Shown: positions 15,901-17,007 of the stretch, one piece after another
Position numbering within the stretch: the first letter of the stretch is position 1
Layout: each line of letters begins with the position of its first letter
From: an uncultured Christensenella sp.
Lineage (GTDB): Bacteria > Bacillota > Clostridia > Christensenellales > CAG-917
Length of the DNA stretch: 17,007 bases
Reading direction: 5' to 3'
Assembly (NCBI GenBank): GCA_910584155.1
Contig: CAJTYG010000015.1
Location: 1 to 17,007 of the forward strand
The notes under the pieces: generated by a model
Told to the model about the DNA's origin: nothing
The model's input: the letters and a program-made list of their open reading frames with translations, nothing else
The model's database searches: none
Program-made: the position numbers and the translations under genes

Positions 15901-17007
15901 AGTAAGTCTTATGATAATAGACTTCGAAGCAGCAGCAAACTACCACGTTCCGTCCGTATTGGACAGCATACCTACGCATTCGTGGAAGATAGTTAAGAGA
16001 AGAATTCCCATAAAGTGGGTTATAACAGAAGAAACGGGACAGGATGATGAAATCATCTTTGTGCCGTCCCTGTCTGATGACGCAGACGGAGCGATAGAAT
16101 ACATATATTGTCCGTCTATGGAAGATACTCCGTCCGTGCCGGACACCTCAAAAGAGATGACGCTTGAGGAAATATGTCAGAATTATGACCAAACCACGTA
16201 CAGGACGTATTACGTATATGCGAGGTTAAAGGCGCCGTCCGAGACGGAAGTGCGCTCGTTCAGCAGCAAAAACTGCGTATTGTTGGACGGCGGCGTAGAA
16301 AAAACGGAATCATATCAGGGCTTCAGCGTAGGCGGCAATAAGAACCCCGTGCGAGTGAGCCTCAAAAAGGATACTGTAGTATACAACGGCAAGGAACAGC
16401 CTGCCGAAGTGGAAGTAGACGCAGGCGGACTTAAGGTAGACTACAGGCTATCTTATATGGTGAAAAACGAAGCAGGCGAATACGAGAAATTCAGCGGAGT
16501 GCCCAACGACGCAGGCGAATACCAAGTTGTGGTTGAGATAAGCAAGGCGCAGTCCGGTGATTTCGCAGTAGCGGGCGGACGTTATATAGACTACGTTATA
16601 GAAAAGGCGACCTTTGACCTCTCGAGCTTCAAGTGGGTGGACTCGCTGCATGAAGACGCAGAATATACGGGACCGTATATCTACAACCCGAATACGCCGC
16701 ATAAGCTCGAATATAAGGGCGACGGCATAGAGGGCATAATTGTGACGTGCGAGCCTGCAGACGGAACGAGCGGCGAATATACTGCCGCAGGCGAGTATAC
16801 TGTGAACGTGACGTTTGCTTTTGCGGACACCTTTATAGACAAAATGAACTATAAAACGCCCGATAATTTTGAATTCACGTGGGAAATAGAGAAGTGCGCA
16901 CCGGACCTCAGCGGAGTGGTGTGGAACTGCAACGACGAGCCGTTTGTGTTTTCCATAGTGGACGGCGAGCCTGTGAAGTACAAAGCGCAGCTTAAATTTC
17001 CTGTAGG
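12923..17007 (+). CDS. Very large surface protein with DUF6273-like and MBG/Ig-like domains (3' end outside window)
   Basis: The frame is open from ATG 12923 to the window end (1361 codons plus two bases), with no stop. AGGGA at 12913-12917 is the ribosome binding site. A hydrophobic segment (about 17-35) after a lysine/arginine-rich start is a signal peptide or N-terminal anchor. Residues about 125-375 look like a DUF6273 domain, related to sulfatase-modifying-factor folds. They contain the DYIWIPSATEIGW, SFVRSGAYN and terminal YGFGVRPAIHLNL (361-373) segments typical of that family. From about 380 on come repeated beta-sandwich units of MBG/bacterial Ig type. Their markers are YTG, VVYNG or EYTG at the start and AGTYTV, AGEYQV or AGEYTV near the end (for example around 14818, 14958, 16379 and 16513). 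It should be an exported adhesin or wall-associated protein. Base and codon use are AT-richer to about 14450 than after it. Confidence 0.85.
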   Translation, partial: MRKHKEHNGKIRYTNIVSLLILILVLSFIFSLIFGSGIHSFTNNSAQALTTANIGSAILAGSGAELWNSSTSTFNQTVLYDITDKIFGDFNPIEYVKTYGKSDWETYGSYSTNSEFGTQYWVVPASTINTKVGSADNGMIVKLDNKDWMVASLTLDRNNNVVLTLYLANAIDETYFYSNTSSKGDNVYSRSNLRNSILTNSIWELFHSGSADSFAAKYLVQPLNIQYQETETQVGRSNPYGGDYQLPNDSYGAQSSNWYTANNTYQPSDTYSNPNGNMVRYDDWKNDYIWIPSATEIGWTDYINNGSSIWNLTANQLAHEGRSTSGGTKRYSFVRSGAYNRGDWRYLIRESGEWDYNSTSYGFGVRPAIHLNLTAALMSLGTVLDDPQNISSVYNGDVQTVKSVVDAKPTEYTWYDSEWYEHTGNYVKLTYQDSQGTDVTNVKNAGEYWVKAEITENWINAVNAEVEADRIKYGWDSTQVEDAKKNRKPKFKGDPVTESGHTESDTVRWFKFVVSPKELTVNAPSYNASTGDYTAPSFASGSSPYGSDTVTLATLYTGTAADGTPFNQIDVVPNKRGTYTAQAILVNSATDKTEYTGGNYTIANASSMNCQVQINRQRLDIPHASEGSKQYTGDKIKFVLAGYTEEWRKTATLIIPDNSGITIEGDDINGWYLVVAKDAGTYTVNAAIKSENKSDWCWNTGKPSEESTEDKAITVTVTRKTLFVDFLSTSGGFLMQKGADVKFSAEPSNGIEGDTIKITLEYYKSDNASVGIPVPSGTLDASTLDSGTYRLMAKLEDAVAADNKNYELDATGAFQDFTISAQSISIESVGWQYTQNNGLAQPISGGASKDSPAIVVYNGTTFVFGLSDNVAGLASKGVKVDTTFGVNGYENGLQLNATLDPVAITVRLIPYNAEYAFNDENGKPLKEQHKDFTIYVKVNPAEIDFSQLKWSADELEYTAMAQQVVVTSGLPSFLRVGYAGNSAWDIGEYEAKIVSLMIIDFEAAANYHVPSVLDSIPTHSWKIVKRRIPIKWVITEETGQDDEIIFVPSLSDDADGAIEYIYCPSMEDTPSVPDTSKEMTLEEICQNYDQTTYRTYYVYARLKAPSETEVRSFSSKNCVLLDGGVEKTESYQGFSVGGNKNPVRVSLKKDTVVYNGKEQPAEVEVDAGGLKVDYRLSYMVKNEAGEYEKFSGVPNDAGEYQVVVEISKAQSGDFAVAGGRYIDYVIEKATFDLSSFKWVDSLHEDAEYTGPYIYNPNTPHKLEYKGDGIEGIIVTCEPADGTSGEYTAAGEYTVNVTFAFADTFIDKMNYKTPDNFEFTWEIEKCAPDLSGVVWNCNDEPFVFSIVDGEPVKYKAQLKFPV

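Overview
The window looks like chromosomal DNA of an uncultured member of the Clostridia (Bacillota), probably gut- or rumen-associated. This is inferred from a type I dockerin, a DUF6273-type surface protein with MBG/Ig-like repeats, strong purine-rich ribosome binding sites, sigma-A-type promoters, moderate-to-low GC, and two kinds of short dispersed palindromic repeat. The lineage is not proven by the window. All convincing genes are on the + strand.

Layout. (1) 2-652: 3' end of a secreted dockerin protein whose start lies upstream. (2) 653-976: a gap with two good promoter candidates. (3) 977-6285: a three-gene operon ending in an intrinsic terminator at 6318-6347. It encodes a 1271-residue single-pass membrane protein (cohesin-like, cadherin-like and MBG-like outer domains, then a cytoplasmic tail of over 700 residues made of repeated coiled coil and a Pro/Gln/Tyr-rich end), an 83-residue helical protein, and a 390-residue soluble protein. 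The last carries a module like the tail of the membrane protein plus an unassigned C-terminal domain. (4) 6600-12141: a signalling operon with its own promoter. It encodes a hybrid sensor kinase with two receivers, a REC/HD-GYP/PAS/GGDEF protein with motifs for both breaking and making cyclic di-GMP, and a lone HPt protein. (5) 12142-12922: an intergenic island of palindromic repeats, then a strong promoter. (6) 12923 to the window end: the first 1361 codons of a very large surface protein with no stop codon inside the window.

How the parts may work together. The signalling genes form a complete phosphorelay on paper: kinase His515 to receiver Asp810 or Asp948, to HPt His60, to Asp66 of the cyclic di-GMP enzyme. 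Output would be a change in cyclic di-GMP level, because no DNA-binding output domain is encoded. The 977-6285 operon has the architecture of a link from the cell surface to a cytoplasmic filament or scaffold, and it is the best candidate here for an undescribed system. The cohesin-like domain in it and the dockerin just upstream raise the possibility that it also holds secreted proteins at the surface. A functional connection between the two operons is only a hypothesis based on adjacency.
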